A stretch of 64,000 nt of DNA, taken from IMG/VR virus record IMGVR_UViG_3300020057_000001, positions 1-64,000 of that record; one strand, 5' to 3'. This DNA is from a virus. The notes under the pieces are model-generated. The model was not told the origin of the DNA. It saw only the letters and a program-made list of their open reading frames with translations, and did not search any database. The first letter of the stretch is position 1, and the number at the start of each line of letters is the position of its first letter. The position numbers were made by a program, and so were the translations under genes. Positions 34,364-42,084 of this stretch are shown here, in pieces.

Positions 34364-34870
34364 TCATTGTCTTTGCTTCAGGAACGCGTCCACCATGTCA
34401 AACCAATAGTTGAGAAGCTGTAGGTGAGAAGGCAAGGTCGGGCTCATTACAGACGTATCGTCTTGCGTGTGGTCGAGGTTGTTGTAGGCGTGTCCGCACT
34501 CATGCCAAAGCAAAACTTTTCTTGTCTCGTAGCTTGCGGATTCCCAAAAAGCGCGTTTTAAATAAATAGTTCCAGACCCTACAAGCGATTTTCCGTTTAG
34601 TGTTCGGTAAGAGGCAAGTCCCACAGTTTCGGGACTTGATGTAGGTAGGTTGGCAAAGTTGTCGACTACTAAGATCTGCTTGACGACACCCGCTACATAT
34701 ACAGGATTATGCTTGTTCATATCCAAAAACTCGTTGAGCAGTTCTCTGATTTCAGGATGATTTTCAGGAACCTGTGCGGGTCTTGGAGCGTCTAAAAAGA
34801 GTGTGACGGAGGGCTCTTCGCCTCCACACGCTGTGAGAAAGACGGCTAGAACTAGCAGTAGTATTTTCAT
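34364..34870 (-). CDS. Lipoprotein zinc metalloprotease (HExxH type)
   Basis: 168 residues. Residues 1-15 are a lipoprotein signal (MKILLLVLAVFLTAC), with Cys15 the expected lipidated residue, so the mature protein would sit in the periplasm or outer membrane. The zinc motif is HECGHAYNNLDH (123-134): His123, Glu124 and His127 with Asp133 or His134 as third ligand, followed by a Met-turn-like SVMSP at 141-145, as in metzincin-like or snapalysin-like proteases. No propeptide is obvious. It is the last gene of the leftward helicase operon. A phage-borne lipoprotein protease may act in superinfection exclusion or alter the host surface; this is inference. Confidence 0.8.
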   Translation of the reverse strand: MKILLLVLAVFLTACGGEEPSVTLFLDAPRPAQVPENHPEIRELLNEFLDMNKHNPVYVAGVVKQILVVDNFANLPTSSPETVGLASYRTLNGKSLVGSGTIYLKRAFWESASYETRKVLLWHECGHAYNNLDHTQDDTSVMSPTLPSHLQLLNYWFDMVDAFLKQRQ

Positions 34871-34903
34871 TCTGTTTCCCGTGAGATGTCTAAGTTTTGA
34901 AAC

Positions 34904-35230
34904 TTATTGTTTTGGTGAGCCGTTTGCGCTAAAGCGCTTAATCGTTTTACCTAAAGAGCCTGCGGCACTTAGCTCTAGCTGCATGCCATCCGAAGGTGCT
35001 TCGTCGTAGAACGCCCAAAGCTCGTCACAGGTATCTAGAAAGCTCATGCCCGCCACCATACCTAGAATCCGTTCTTCTGGGTTGGTGTCGTCGAGCGCTT
35101 GGGGAAGGTAGGCGTGAGGAGCATAGGGCGCGTAGCCTTGGAGTACTGCTTCGCGACAATACATCAAGGCATTTTTTACATTTCTGTAGGGGTCAGCGGC
35201 AAAGGGCGAACATATAAACACACGTTTCAT
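34904..35230 (-). CDS. Nucleoside 2-deoxyribosyltransferase-like protein (DUF4406/DUF7768 type)
   Basis: 108 residues opening MKRVFICSPFAADPYRNVKN, the phosphate/sugar-binding start of the deoxyribosyltransferase-like Rossmann fold, followed by PYAPHAYLPQALDD and CDELWAFYDEAPSDGMQLEL, where the acidic residues correspond to the catalytic region in active relatives. It may modify or salvage nucleotides; many phage members are uncharacterised. The start overlaps the stop of the upstream methyltransferase (ATGA). Confidence 0.7.
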   Translation of the reverse strand: MKRVFICSPFAADPYRNVKNALMYCREAVLQGYAPYAPHAYLPQALDDTNPEERILGMVAGMSFLDTCDELWAFYDEAPSDGMQLELSAAGSLGKTIKRFSANGSPKQ

Positions 35231-36018
35231 GTTGAGATTCCCATTAAGTATTCGAAGGCTTTTTCTGCTTGCATTGGAACCACTGCGTTACCGAGTCGCT
35301 TAATTCTGTCCATCCGAGAGGGAACCCCATAAATACCTCTGCCCATAGTGGGCTTAACAATGCGCCCGTTGGCACTGATGAATTCGTGATTTGCTGATAT
35401 TTTGAATTTCGTCCAAGGGGTAAATTCACAAATGCAGTCAGCGCTAGGCTGTTCCTTCGGTACTCTGACGGATGAGCGCCGTCTCTGTAATCCCTGGCTG
35501 CTAACGTCGGATATACTGTAAGCCAGGCAGAACCAACGTTCCCGCTTGTGTGGTGCTCCGACTTCTTGAGCGGATAGCATACACCAGCGACTATCATACC
35601 CTGCCTTGGTAAGTTCTTCGAGCACTCGATCCATTCCCCGTGTTCTGATTGCTGGGACGTTTTCAAGGAATATGAACGCGGGCTTGATCTCTTCGGCCAA
35701 GCGCATGATCTCGAAAAATAATCCACTTCGCTTTCCGTCCAAGATTCCTGCGCCTTTTCCAGCGACGGAGATATCCTGGCAGGGGAACCCTGCGACAATG
35801 ATGTCAATGACGGTGTCGAAGTGTTTTCCGGTGAGTGTAGAGATGTCGTCCCAAATCGGTGCTGCTTTGATGCTTTGATCACCCATTCGTGATAAGAGTA
35901 CAGACTGAGCGTGTCGGTCTTGTTCACAGTAAGCAATTGTGTTGATGTATTCTCTAAGCGCAAGGGTGTTTCCGCCGATGCCGCTAAATAAATCCAAGCC
36001 ATTTAATTTTTCCTTCAT
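35227..36018 (-). CDS. C5-cytosine-specific DNA methyltransferase (second)
   Basis: 263 residues. Motif I LDLFSGIGGNTLALREY (8-24), catalytic PCQ at 79-81 in AGFPCQDISVAG, ENV at 119-121, motif VIII APHKRERWF, and motif X RLGNAVVPMQAEKAFEYL near the end. The target-recognition region is short, as in many phage orphan enzymes. It is not closely similar to the enzyme at 4453-5673, so the two probably recognise different sites. It overlaps the downstream gene by 4 bp and lies 12 bp after the N6-adenine methyltransferase gene. Confidence 0.93.
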   Translation of the reverse strand: MKEKLNGLDLFSGIGGNTLALREYINTIAYCEQDRHAQSVLLSRMGDQSIKAAPIWDDISTLTGKHFDTVIDIIVAGFPCQDISVAGKGAGILDGKRSGLFFEIMRLAEEIKPAFIFLENVPAIRTRGMDRVLEELTKAGYDSRWCMLSAQEVGAPHKRERWFCLAYSISDVSSQGLQRRRSSVRVPKEQPSADCICEFTPWTKFKISANHEFISANGRIVKPTMGRGIYGVPSRMDRIKRLGNAVVPMQAEKAFEYLMGIST

Positions 36019-36030
36019 GCCGCGACCTCT

Positions 36031-36561
36031 TTACAACCGAACAATTCCTACACTCGAAAACGCTTCTTTAAACTTTTCACTTTCGTCTACAGAACCCGCA
36101 ACATAGATAATGGCATTCCCATGGGAAGGCGAGGCATGCGCTCCGTGTTGGGAATCAAACCGAATTCTCTTAGCAGGAATACAGAACGAAAACTCAGCCA
36201 TGCTGGGTACGCCCTTCCCTTGTGAGTTTTGGAAAGCTTCCAAGCTAAAGGCTAAAAAGATAGCGTGCTTTAGGTGCCCCGATGCTTTGTAGCGCATGAG
36301 CTTTTGCCAGAACAAAGACATGTTCGACTTGTTGCCCGTTTTTCCGCCGGGGGGATTGAGAAAGATAGAGCAGTCGATAGGCCATTCTGTCGTCAATCCG
36401 CCTTGTTCTTGATTGATAATCGTAGTGGCACCCACTCTAGCGTTGCCAAAAACGTCAGAGGCAGGGTCGAGGTCTATTGTCCCTAGCACCAGTTTCGCCT
36501 TTTCAACAATCAAAGTAGGGGTGTACCAAAGGTCAGTAGCAGAGCTGTGTAAGATGTTCAT
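36031..36561 (-). CDS. Phage N6-adenine DNA methyltransferase (Dam_2 type)
   Basis: 176 residues. Contains W(Y)TP near residues 12-14, IDLDPASD (about 30-37) and the catalytic motif LNPPGG (about 68-73), then AIFLAFSLEAF and RIRFDS, the order seen in the phage Dam_2 (DNA N-6-adenine-methyltransferase) family. Methylates adenine in phage DNA, usually an anti-restriction measure. The start overlaps the previous stop as ATGA. It is grouped with a C5 methyltransferase in one operon. Confidence 0.85.
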   Translation of the reverse strand: MNILHSSATDLWYTPTLIVEKAKLVLGTIDLDPASDVFGNARVGATTIINQEQGGLTTEWPIDCSIFLNPPGGKTGNKSNMSLFWQKLMRYKASGHLKHAIFLAFSLEAFQNSQGKGVPSMAEFSFCIPAKRIRFDSQHGAHASPSHGNAIIYVAGSVDESEKFKEAFSSVGIVRL

Positions 36562-36860
36562 TCAACCGCGCCCACATCGCCCACGCGCAGCTCGTTTTCA
36601 CAAGGACCCATGACAGTGTATTCAGCCGATCCAACCTTGGAAACCAAGCTTCGAAACGGAATCTCTTCACCAAGCTCAGTAAGGACAACAAAACGACTCT
36701 CGGAGATCGACACAACCACTCCTCGCAGCGACCGTAGTACGTTCTTCCCTGTGCTCATTGAAAGAAGCAAAGTGTCCCCTTGCTCAAAGTATTCTGGATG
36801 GCTCGGGTCTTGTAAAAAATTTACAGCGTTTCCCTTAAGTAGTTCAGGCGTCGAGTTCAT
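36558..36860 (-). CDS. Hypothetical small beta-rich protein
   Basis: 100 residues, unrecognised. The centre (GVVVSISESRFVVLTELGEE) looks like a small beta barrel. It overlaps the upstream 233-residue gene by 17 bp and the adenine methyltransferase start by 4 bp, so all three are coupled. SD GGAGAATTGA precedes the ATG. Confidence 0.65.
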   Translation of the reverse strand: MNSTPELLKGNAVNFLQDPSHPEYFEQGDTLLLSMSTGKNVLRSLRGVVVSISESRFVVLTELGEEIPFRSLVSKVGSAEYTVMGPCENELRVGDVGAVE

Positions 36861-37545
36861 TCAATTCTCCACTATCAATTCGTAGTTTTAGCTCTTCCAT
36901 GGCGTTATCTTTTAACACTTTCTCTGCTACTATTTCAGTAACTTCACTGTAGGCATCGGTCAGCAACACGGCAGACTTTAGTCTCCATCTTAAAAAATCT
37001 ATTTTCTTTAGGAATCTTTTAAAGTCTTCTGGTACATGGTGCGTATTCATAGTCGCGTCTTTAAGATACAGGTCTTGCCACCTCGACGGGATCTCAACAA
37101 CGTCTAGATTTCCGCCAGTCATGTCTAACCAGTCGAGCGCAAGAATGACCTCTATTTTTTCTTCTGCCGCTAGCTTAAGCAGGAGGCAGTCACATATTGC
37201 TACTTGCTTCTCTTTAGAAAGAGCACTGTAGGCCGCGTTTTCAATCATTAGCGGGTTCGCCCACACCTCGACAAGCACCGCGTCTAGCACTTCTCTAGGC
37301 GCTTCGGTGGAATCTAGCTTTTTTTCTACTGCCATTTCGCATTCGTCGTAAAGCTGGAGTACCCGATAGTCTTGCTTGCAGCACAGCGAGATGTACTCAA
37401 ACGTTTTATCAGCTAGTACGTCCATGCTCCAGCGTTCGTGCTGCTCCTCGATCTCCCACTTAACGTAGAGGTCTAGAAGGTCGTAGCCTCTTTGCGACCT
37501 TGGGGAAAGCTTTACGTACTTGGGGTGCTTGAATATTCGTGCCAT
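36844..37545 (-). CDS. Hypothetical helical protein next to the helicase
   Basis: 233 residues, largely helical and acidic (LDLYVKWEIEEQHERWSMDV), no recognised domain. The SD (AAAAGGATTACC) follows a TGA that ends a 15-codon remnant of the helicase reading frame (KVYRTVTEDIQVLDV), which suggests that this gene originally followed the helicase directly, before the protease gene was inserted between them. Confidence 0.7.
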   Translation of the reverse strand: MARIFKHPKYVKLSPRSQRGYDLLDLYVKWEIEEQHERWSMDVLADKTFEYISLCCKQDYRVLQLYDECEMAVEKKLDSTEAPREVLDAVLVEVWANPLMIENAAYSALSKEKQVAICDCLLLKLAAEEKIEVILALDWLDMTGGNLDVVEIPSRWQDLYLKDATMNTHHVPEDFKRFLKKIDFLRWRLKSAVLLTDAYSEVTEIVAEKVLKDNAMEELKLRIDSGELNELDA

Positions 37546-37570
37546 GGTAATCCTTTTTCAAACGTCGAGA

Positions 37571-37607
37571 ACTTGAATGTCTTCGGTAACAGTGCGGTAG
37601 ACTTTAG
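37571..37607. repeat. Direct repeat copy A: relict helicase 3' end
   Basis: Identical over 37 bp to 38433-38469, with lower-level similarity (5 differences in about 18 bp) continuing to about 37553. On the minus strand copy A encodes KVYRTVTEDIQVL followed by DV and a stop, against EV and a stop in the intact helicase. The two copies flank the lipoprotein protease gene, which ends 5 bp from this copy. Confidence 0.9.
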
Positions 37608-37612
37608 AAGGT

Positions 37613-38386
37613 CTACCTCAGAAGGAGCTGAATATTAAGCTCAAGCCCCCCCGTCGACCAGCCGCCCACGTGGATGCCGACCAATCGCCCAGCACCGTCA
37701 AAAACGGGCGCGCCGCTGGAACCGCCCGCAGCGGCAGCGTCGGTTATCATCGCATTGCTCCAATAGACGCCCCCTCCTGAGTAGCTCTCGTCCGTCACTG
37801 ATCCGGCGGCGAATTGCACATCGTTGGTCAAGTCTAGCGGAAAAGATGCTGTGACAGTCAAATCCCCTAATTTCGGAGCGTAGTCTTTAGATTCGCTGAA
37901 CCCCTGCAACGCAAGTCCCGCAGTGTTCCAAGCGATTCCCGAAATTCGTGTAACGTCGCGCGAGCCATCTTGAAAAGCCGTACCACCCGCGCCTACAAGA
38001 GTTGGGCCGGAGTAGTAGAGCATGTTGGTGCAACCGGAGGTTACATGATGTGCTGTAAGGATTCGCCCGTCGTGTAGTTTTGTCCCTGTGCCTCGCGTCG
38101 CATTTGAAACACATTGCAAGTCAAGAATTGACGCGCGGTTTGGGATAATAGCCTGTAAGATAGAGACCAACGCTGCTGTATAAGATTGACCGTCCTTTCC
38201 TGTAATACCTGTATTTCCTGTTTGACCGTCCTTTCCTGTAATACCTGTATTTCCTGTAATACCTGTATTTCCTGTTTGACCGGCCTTGCCGCTCTCTCCA
38301 GATGGCCCTGGCCTACCGTCCTTACCGTCTGATCCGCACGCTGCGAGAAATAAAGAAGCCAAAGTGTACAAGCGGGGGTAATTCAT
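37613..38386 (-). CDS. Lipoprotein trypsin-like serine protease with collagen-like stalk
   Basis: 257 residues. Residues 1-17 are a lipoprotein signal (LASLFLAAC, Cys17). Residues 18-66 are about 16 uninterrupted Gly-X-Y triplets rich in GNTGITGKDG, a collagen-like stalk likely to trimerise. The rest resembles an S1-type trypsin-like protease: His114 in TAHHV and Ser224 in GSSGAPV with the preceding Gly residues; the expected Asp position (WNTAGLAL, about 154) has Asn, so activity is uncertain. Cysteines 92 and 119 could pair across the histidine loop. SD AGGAGAACATT. It sits between direct repeats and is probably cargo acquired later; a role on the host or virion surface is inferred. Confidence 0.85.
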   Translation of the reverse strand: MNYPRLYTLASLFLAACGSDGKDGRPGPSGESGKAGQTGNTGITGNTGITGKDGQTGNTGITGKDGQSYTAALVSILQAIIPNRASILDLQCVSNATRGTGTKLHDGRILTAHHVTSGCTNMLYYSGPTLVGAGGTAFQDGSRDVTRISGIAWNTAGLALQGFSESKDYAPKLGDLTVTASFPLDLTNDVQFAAGSVTDESYSGGGVYWSNAMITDAAAAGGSSGAPVFDGAGRLVGIHVGGWSTGGLELNIQLLLR

Positions 38387-38419
38387 AATGTTCTCCTAAT
38401 AGCCTAATCGGCGGTTGTT

Positions 38420-39856
38420 TCAAACTTCTAGCACTTGAATGTCTTCGGTAACAGTGCGGTAGACTTTAGCTCTTTGTTGAGAGTACCCTAAGAATTTATC
38501 TCGATACCCGTAACCTTTCAAGGTGACGTCAAAGAAATATACGGCGTCCTTACCAGGACTCAGGCGAAGCCCTCGTCCTAGCACTTGTCTTGTCAAAGCT
38601 TCGCCGGAAGTATTCACAACTGATATCATGGCGTCTATGGAGGGTACGTCAATCCCAGTTCCCAACAATGCACTATTAGAGATCAGCGTGCCTACCTTCC
38701 CGTCTTTAAACATTTTGAAAGGGTGCCGAAACCCGCTATGCGCAACCATATGCTTTGTGCCGTAGCGCTCATTGTAAGCAGTGGCGAATTTCTCCCCTGG
38801 CTCTCTTGTCTTAAAGAGCACAAGAGTTCTCAGCCCTCTGTCTTCTAGAGCCTTCAGGGTGTCACAAAGATAATTTATGGCCGCAGACGAGCTGGCAAGA
38901 ATGCCGTAAGCTTTTTGCTGGTTCATGGCATCGGGCAGGGTAGATTTTTGAGAGGAGAGATTAATCATAAAAATCCGAGGGGGTGTGAGAAACTTATGCT
39001 CAAGTCCCCAAGCGGAAGTCTTTTGATAAACTACAGGGCCGCAGAGGGCATGCACGCCTACGACTAGGCTGTCAGCTCTCACAGGAGTGGCTGTGAGCCC
39101 GTAGGCATGAGAAGCGCCCGAGCCGAGAATGGCCGCCGAGTAGGAATCCGATCCCACCCCATGGCATTCATCTGAAACCATGACATTGAACATATCGCAA
39201 TAGCCTTTCGCCGAAGCGATAGTGGTTACTGCGCAAGGAGCACCTTCTTTAAACTTTGCTCCGCCGCCTATGCCACACGTTCCCGGGATAACTTCCTTTA
39301 ATGCTTTAACAGTTTGTTCCACAAGGTCAATTGTAGGCACAATCACCAAAGGACGCTTCCCACTCTTAATAGCGGAGTGGCAAAGCATAGCGATGATCAG
39401 GGACTTACCCCCGCCCGTGAACACATCGAGCATTGCTCTCTTGAAAAGGAGCAGCTCTTTTACAGCTTCGACTTGGTAGGCTCTAGGCTGTTTGGCATAG
39501 GTGACGTCGAGCGGGTGGTATATGATTTCATTGTTCAGGTGTCCAGACACCTCCTCACAGAGCCACCACAGCCCTGGAGGACAGGACAGCGATCCGTCTG
39601 CGTTTTCGGCGTAGTAGCGAACGAGCAAGTTTTTCCCTAAGCGCCTTATTTCCCTCTCTACCCAACGCGCTTGCACGTCGCTGGTTGACGGCTTGTTTTT
39701 AAGGGCCTTGATTTGGTATTCCACGGAAGAATCTACGGCGGTGATAAAGCGTTTGAAAGGGTCGAGGTCAGCACCTGTGACAATGAGTTCCTGCCCGTCG
39801 GGTCTTAGGGTTCCTTTAGTAAACGGAAAAGCCGTAAATGATTCAATTTTTTTCAC
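38420..39856 (-). CDS. Superfamily 2 DNA/RNA helicase (UvsW/XPB-like)
   Basis: 478 residues. Motif Q-like region PRAYQVEAVKELL, Walker A FTGGGKS (146-152), motif Ia VIVPTIDLVEQ, Walker B DECH (229-232), motif III GLTATP, and C-terminal motifs IV-VI including VLFKTREPGEKFA, GTGIDVPSIDA and RQVLGRGLRLS. Likely roles are branch migration and recombination-linked replication as for T4 UvsW. GTG start at 39856 behind AAGGCTGATAAC. The last 15 codons are duplicated downstream of the protease gene. It is read from the sigma-28-type promoter at 40045-40071 through a small membrane-protein gene. Confidence 0.9.
   Translation of the reverse strand: MKKIESFTAFPFTKGTLRPDGQELIVTGADLDPFKRFITAVDSSVEYQIKALKNKPSTSDVQARWVEREIRRLGKNLLVRYYAENADGSLSCPPGLWWLCEEVSGHLNNEIIYHPLDVTYAKQPRAYQVEAVKELLLFKRAMLDVFTGGGKSLIIAMLCHSAIKSGKRPLVIVPTIDLVEQTVKALKEVIPGTCGIGGGAKFKEGAPCAVTTIASAKGYCDMFNVMVSDECHGVGSDSYSAAILGSGASHAYGLTATPVRADSLVVGVHALCGPVVYQKTSAWGLEHKFLTPPRIFMINLSSQKSTLPDAMNQQKAYGILASSSAAINYLCDTLKALEDRGLRTLVLFKTREPGEKFATAYNERYGTKHMVAHSGFRHPFKMFKDGKVGTLISNSALLGTGIDVPSIDAMISVVNTSGEALTRQVLGRGLRLSPGKDAVYFFDVTLKGYGYRDKFLGYSQQRAKVYRTVTEDIQVLEV
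38433..38469. repeat. Direct repeat copy B: 3' end of the intact helicase gene
   Basis: Forms the last coding bases of the helicase on the minus strand. Identical to 37571-37607. The 862-bp period between the copies is occupied almost entirely by the protease gene and its SD. Confidence 0.9.
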
Positions 39857-39880
39857 GTTATCAGCCTTATGACGCGGTTG

Positions 39881-39994
39881 TTAATCAGAGTTGGGCGGGC
39901 TGAAGATTGTCGCTATGACGCCCGCTAAGACGAGCACCCCGATGAAAATTGCAAAGAACAGGATTGGGGCGAGCAGAAGACCAATTAGAAACAT
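39881..39994 (-). CDS. Small membrane protein, leader gene of the helicase operon
   Basis: A 37-residue open frame, MFLIGLLLAPILFFAIFIGV and onwards, ending SPPNSD: one hydrophobic segment over residues 2-30. The ATG at 39994 follows AAAAGGACGTGATC and lies about 50 bp downstream of a strong sigma-28-type promoter, 24 bp ahead of the helicase. Too short for most gene finders. Function unknown. Confidence 0.6.
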   Translation of the reverse strand: MFLIGLLLAPILFFAIFIGVLVLAGVIATIFSPPNSD

Positions 39995-40044
39995 GATCAC
40001 GTCCTTTTACCGAAAAACTTAAACATCTCGAACTTCCTAGCCTG

Positions 40045-40071
40045 TTATCGCCACGCGTTCTTCAAACTTTA
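40045..40071 (-). promoter_or_regulatory. Sigma-28 (FliA)-type promoter of the helicase operon
   Basis: Minus strand: TAAAGTTT, an 11-base spacer, GGCGATAA. Fifteen of sixteen consensus bases match, the best site in the window. It drives the leftward operon from 39994 to about 34364. Confidence 0.88.
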
Positions 40072-40096
40072 GCTTTTTCTAGAATAAATCTTACGA

Positions 40097-40126
40097 TTGA
40101 CTAAAGCAATAGTTGGAAGGTAAAAT
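40097..40126 (+). promoter_or_regulatory. Sigma-70-like promoter for the capsid-protease operon
   Basis: TTGACT, 18-base spacer, TAAAAT, about 30 bp upstream of the start at 40156. It is divergent from the sigma-28-type helicase promoter only 26 bp away. Confidence 0.6.
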
Positions 40127-40155
40127 AGCACCTAAGTGTGTTAAGGAGTTAACGA

Positions 40156-40947
40156 ATGGCGTATAGAATCTACGGGGTAGGCTCGGTTCAGTCTCCCGAC
40201 AAAGTGGGCGAAACTGTAAATCTAGAGGGCTTGGATACGTCCAACCTCCGCTATTTGAGCGACGAGCACGCCACCGACGACGTTGGTGGGGGTATGTTCG
40301 CAATATTAGGCGCTATTACCAGCTACAAGAAAATATTTAAACAAGAGGACGCCCAAACGCCTAGACAAAAGCGCTGCTGGGACGTCGCAAAAGCTCCTTT
40401 CCTTTACTTTGAAGCTGAGCTTCTTCACAGCCACCCGAACGCGGCTAGCGCAGAAGCCCTTATCACATGGTGCGCACAACACCCTGAGAATGCTTTAAAA
40501 ATTGGAGCTTCGATCGAAGGCGGTATCGTAAAGAGGGGTGACGCTGACGCAAAACACCTCGAGCAAACTGTAGGCGAGGGGATTGCCCTTACGATAAAGC
40601 CCATGATGCCGCGTTGCTCAGTGTTTCCCATGCTTGATTTACAAAAGAGTAACGTTCAAGTAGCTTACCCTAAAGCCTACGTAGCGCTCTTGCAGAAGTC
40701 GTCTAGTGATAAAGGGTTCATCGAGTTGAAGAAAAGCGAACAAATCCAACTTATTGCCGCGCGGCTAGCTCAGCTAAAGAAATCAGCCGAAGCTATGACA
40801 TCGAGCATGAAGTGCAATCACTGCGGAAAACCAACGTCTTTCTTCATCGGTAGCGATACACCCAACCGCTGCCCTTCGTGCTCTGCGGCGTTTTCAATGA
40901 CTTCGCTCTGGAAAGCTGTTAAAAAAACAACAAAGGATGGTAAATAA
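40156..40947 (+). CDS. Putative prohead protease with C-terminal zinc ribbon
   Basis: 263 residues. The region LSDEHATDDVGGGMFAILGA (His38) followed by PFLYFEAELL (81-90) and ALKIGASIEGGIVKRG (Ser119) follows the order of myoviral prohead proteases, in which a His and a Ser in a G(V/A)SxxG context form the catalytic site used to mature the capsid. A four-cysteine zinc ribbon (Cys220, 223, 239, 242) is added at the C-terminus, which is unusual. The identification rests on motif order and not on a full family match. Overlaps the next gene by 1 bp. Confidence 0.6.
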   Translation: MAYRIYGVGSVQSPDKVGETVNLEGLDTSNLRYLSDEHATDDVGGGMFAILGAITSYKKIFKQEDAQTPRQKRCWDVAKAPFLYFEAELLHSHPNAASAEALITWCAQHPENALKIGASIEGGIVKRGDADAKHLEQTVGEGIALTIKPMMPRCSVFPMLDLQKSNVQVAYPKAYVALLQKSSSDKGFIELKKSEQIQLIAARLAQLKKSAEAMTSSMKCNHCGKPTSFFIGSDTPNRCPSCSAAFSMTSLWKAVKKTTKDGK

Positions 40948-41324
40948 TGTCTAGAAGTGTATTCATGGACCCAGCAGTGTCCGCTAACATCTGCCAAGAA
41001 GTGCTTGCTCAGTTCTCAGACTTCTCAGGATCTACTCAAGTCAACCCCCTTCGGTTGCTACAGATCACGGAAAACATCCATCAGCTTTCGATCTCGAACC
41101 AGACAGACGCGGTTATCAGAATTGTTCTTACCGCTCCGGGCCGTGTAGCCGATAAAGGGCTCACTACCGCAAAATTGGTCACAATTGCTGCTCTAAGCGC
41201 ATTTACGTTTGACGGCACAGTTTTAGAAAATCTTCAATTTCCGGCTGGTTCCACTTTTTGGGTATATCCCGCAAGTGCCGTACCTACCCTTGGCTACCTA
41301 CAACTCTTCTCAACGGGGATTTAA
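40947..41324 (+). CDS. Putative small virion protein
   Basis: 125 residues, mixed helix then beta-rich C-terminal half (FDGTVLENLQFPAGSTFWVY); no signal or membrane segment. Placed between the protease candidate and a Gly-rich virion protein; decoration or head-completion roles are possible. Family not recognised. Confidence 0.65.
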   Translation: MSRSVFMDPAVSANICQEVLAQFSDFSGSTQVNPLRLLQITENIHQLSISNQTDAVIRIVLTAPGRVADKGLTTAKLVTIAALSAFTFDGTVLENLQFPAGSTFWVYPASAVPTLGYLQLFSTGI

Positions 41325-41326
41325 CC

Positions 41327-41974
41327 ATGAGCTTTGGATACAACGGCGTTGGTTTTGGTGGATCAGGCGGCGGTGGAGGGGGCGGAGGAGGCATCTCTGG
41401 CGTACCTTCATTTACCGTATCCTCCTCAGGATCACTTACTTCTTTGGTTTCAGCCGTGATTGGATCTTTGGGTCGAGTACCCACGGAGTCCACGACTTAC
41501 GTGCTTCACTCACTTCCAGCCAGCAACATCTCGAACTGGTTAGCTTTGCCTTCTGGTTCTTCGGCCACACAGGGCGCAATAGTGTCCGCTTATCAGAACA
41601 CATCAGGAAGCACGATTGCTGCTTTCTTACCAGTGCAGATCAACTCGGCTACCGGCTCTCTCGCCCTTGTAGACGTGTCTGTACTAGATAGTTCACAAGA
41701 CACCTTCGGCGTCACTCAGGCAGCGATTGCCAACGGCGCATACGGGAATGTGGTCATGGAAGGTCGCTTAGAAAATATTACAGGCGGCTTCTTGGCTGGG
41801 TCTGTTCTCTGGGTTGCCAAGAACGGCTCGCTCACAGCCACAGCGCCTAACGCAGGGATCAATGGTTTTGTGTCCGGTGACTTAGTCATTAAGGTAGGGG
41901 TGGTTGTTCCAAACGTCGGAAACGCGCTGCTTGTCGACCTCGTAGTTGAAATGGACATTATCGGCGCTCTCTAA
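41327..41974 (+). CDS. Gly-rich virion protein
   Basis: 215 residues. The N-terminus has a run GGSGGGGGGGGG (about residues 10-21), then a beta-rich body with a C-terminal module (ENITGGFLAGSVLWVAKNGS then GDLVIKVGVV) like the cap domains of phage fibre and decoration proteins. ATG at 41327 is chosen because an upstream 23-residue extension overlaps the previous gene and lacks an SD. Confidence 0.7.
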   Translation: MSFGYNGVGFGGSGGGGGGGGGISGVPSFTVSSSGSLTSLVSAVIGSLGRVPTESTTYVLHSLPASNISNWLALPSGSSATQGAIVSAYQNTSGSTIAAFLPVQINSATGSLALVDVSVLDSSQDTFGVTQAAIANGAYGNVVMEGRLENITGGFLAGSVLWVAKNGSLTATAPNAGINGFVSGDLVIKVGVVVPNVGNALLVDLVVEMDIIGAL

Positions 41975-42020
41975 AGTATTTTCTCAAGTCTCACGAATCC
42001 CCACTGCTAGCGCAAGCCTC

Positions 42021-42049
42021 TTTACCCTACCCGAAAAAAATGCTACAGT
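42021..42049 (+). promoter_or_regulatory. Sigma-70-like promoter
   Basis: TTTACC, 17-base spacer, TACAGT, about 35 bp ahead of the gene starting at 42085. Moderate match to the sigma-70 consensus. Confidence 0.45.
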
Positions 42050-42084
42050 GGCTTTGTTCCTGTTAACCGCTCAAGGAGAACCGC

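Noticed and set aside
35244-36002. 252-codon minus-strand frame within the second C5 methyltransferase
   Set aside because: It is an alternative frame of the same DNA; the other frame holds all methyltransferase motifs.
38190-38330. Short tandem DNA repeats as a regulatory iteron
   Set aside because: They are the coding repeats of the Gly-X-Y collagen-like stalk.
38395-38425. Sigma-28-like -10 (GCCGATTA) ahead of the collagen-stalk protease
   Set aside because: The only -35-like sequence is 9 bases away, too short compared with the 10-11 base spacers elsewhere.
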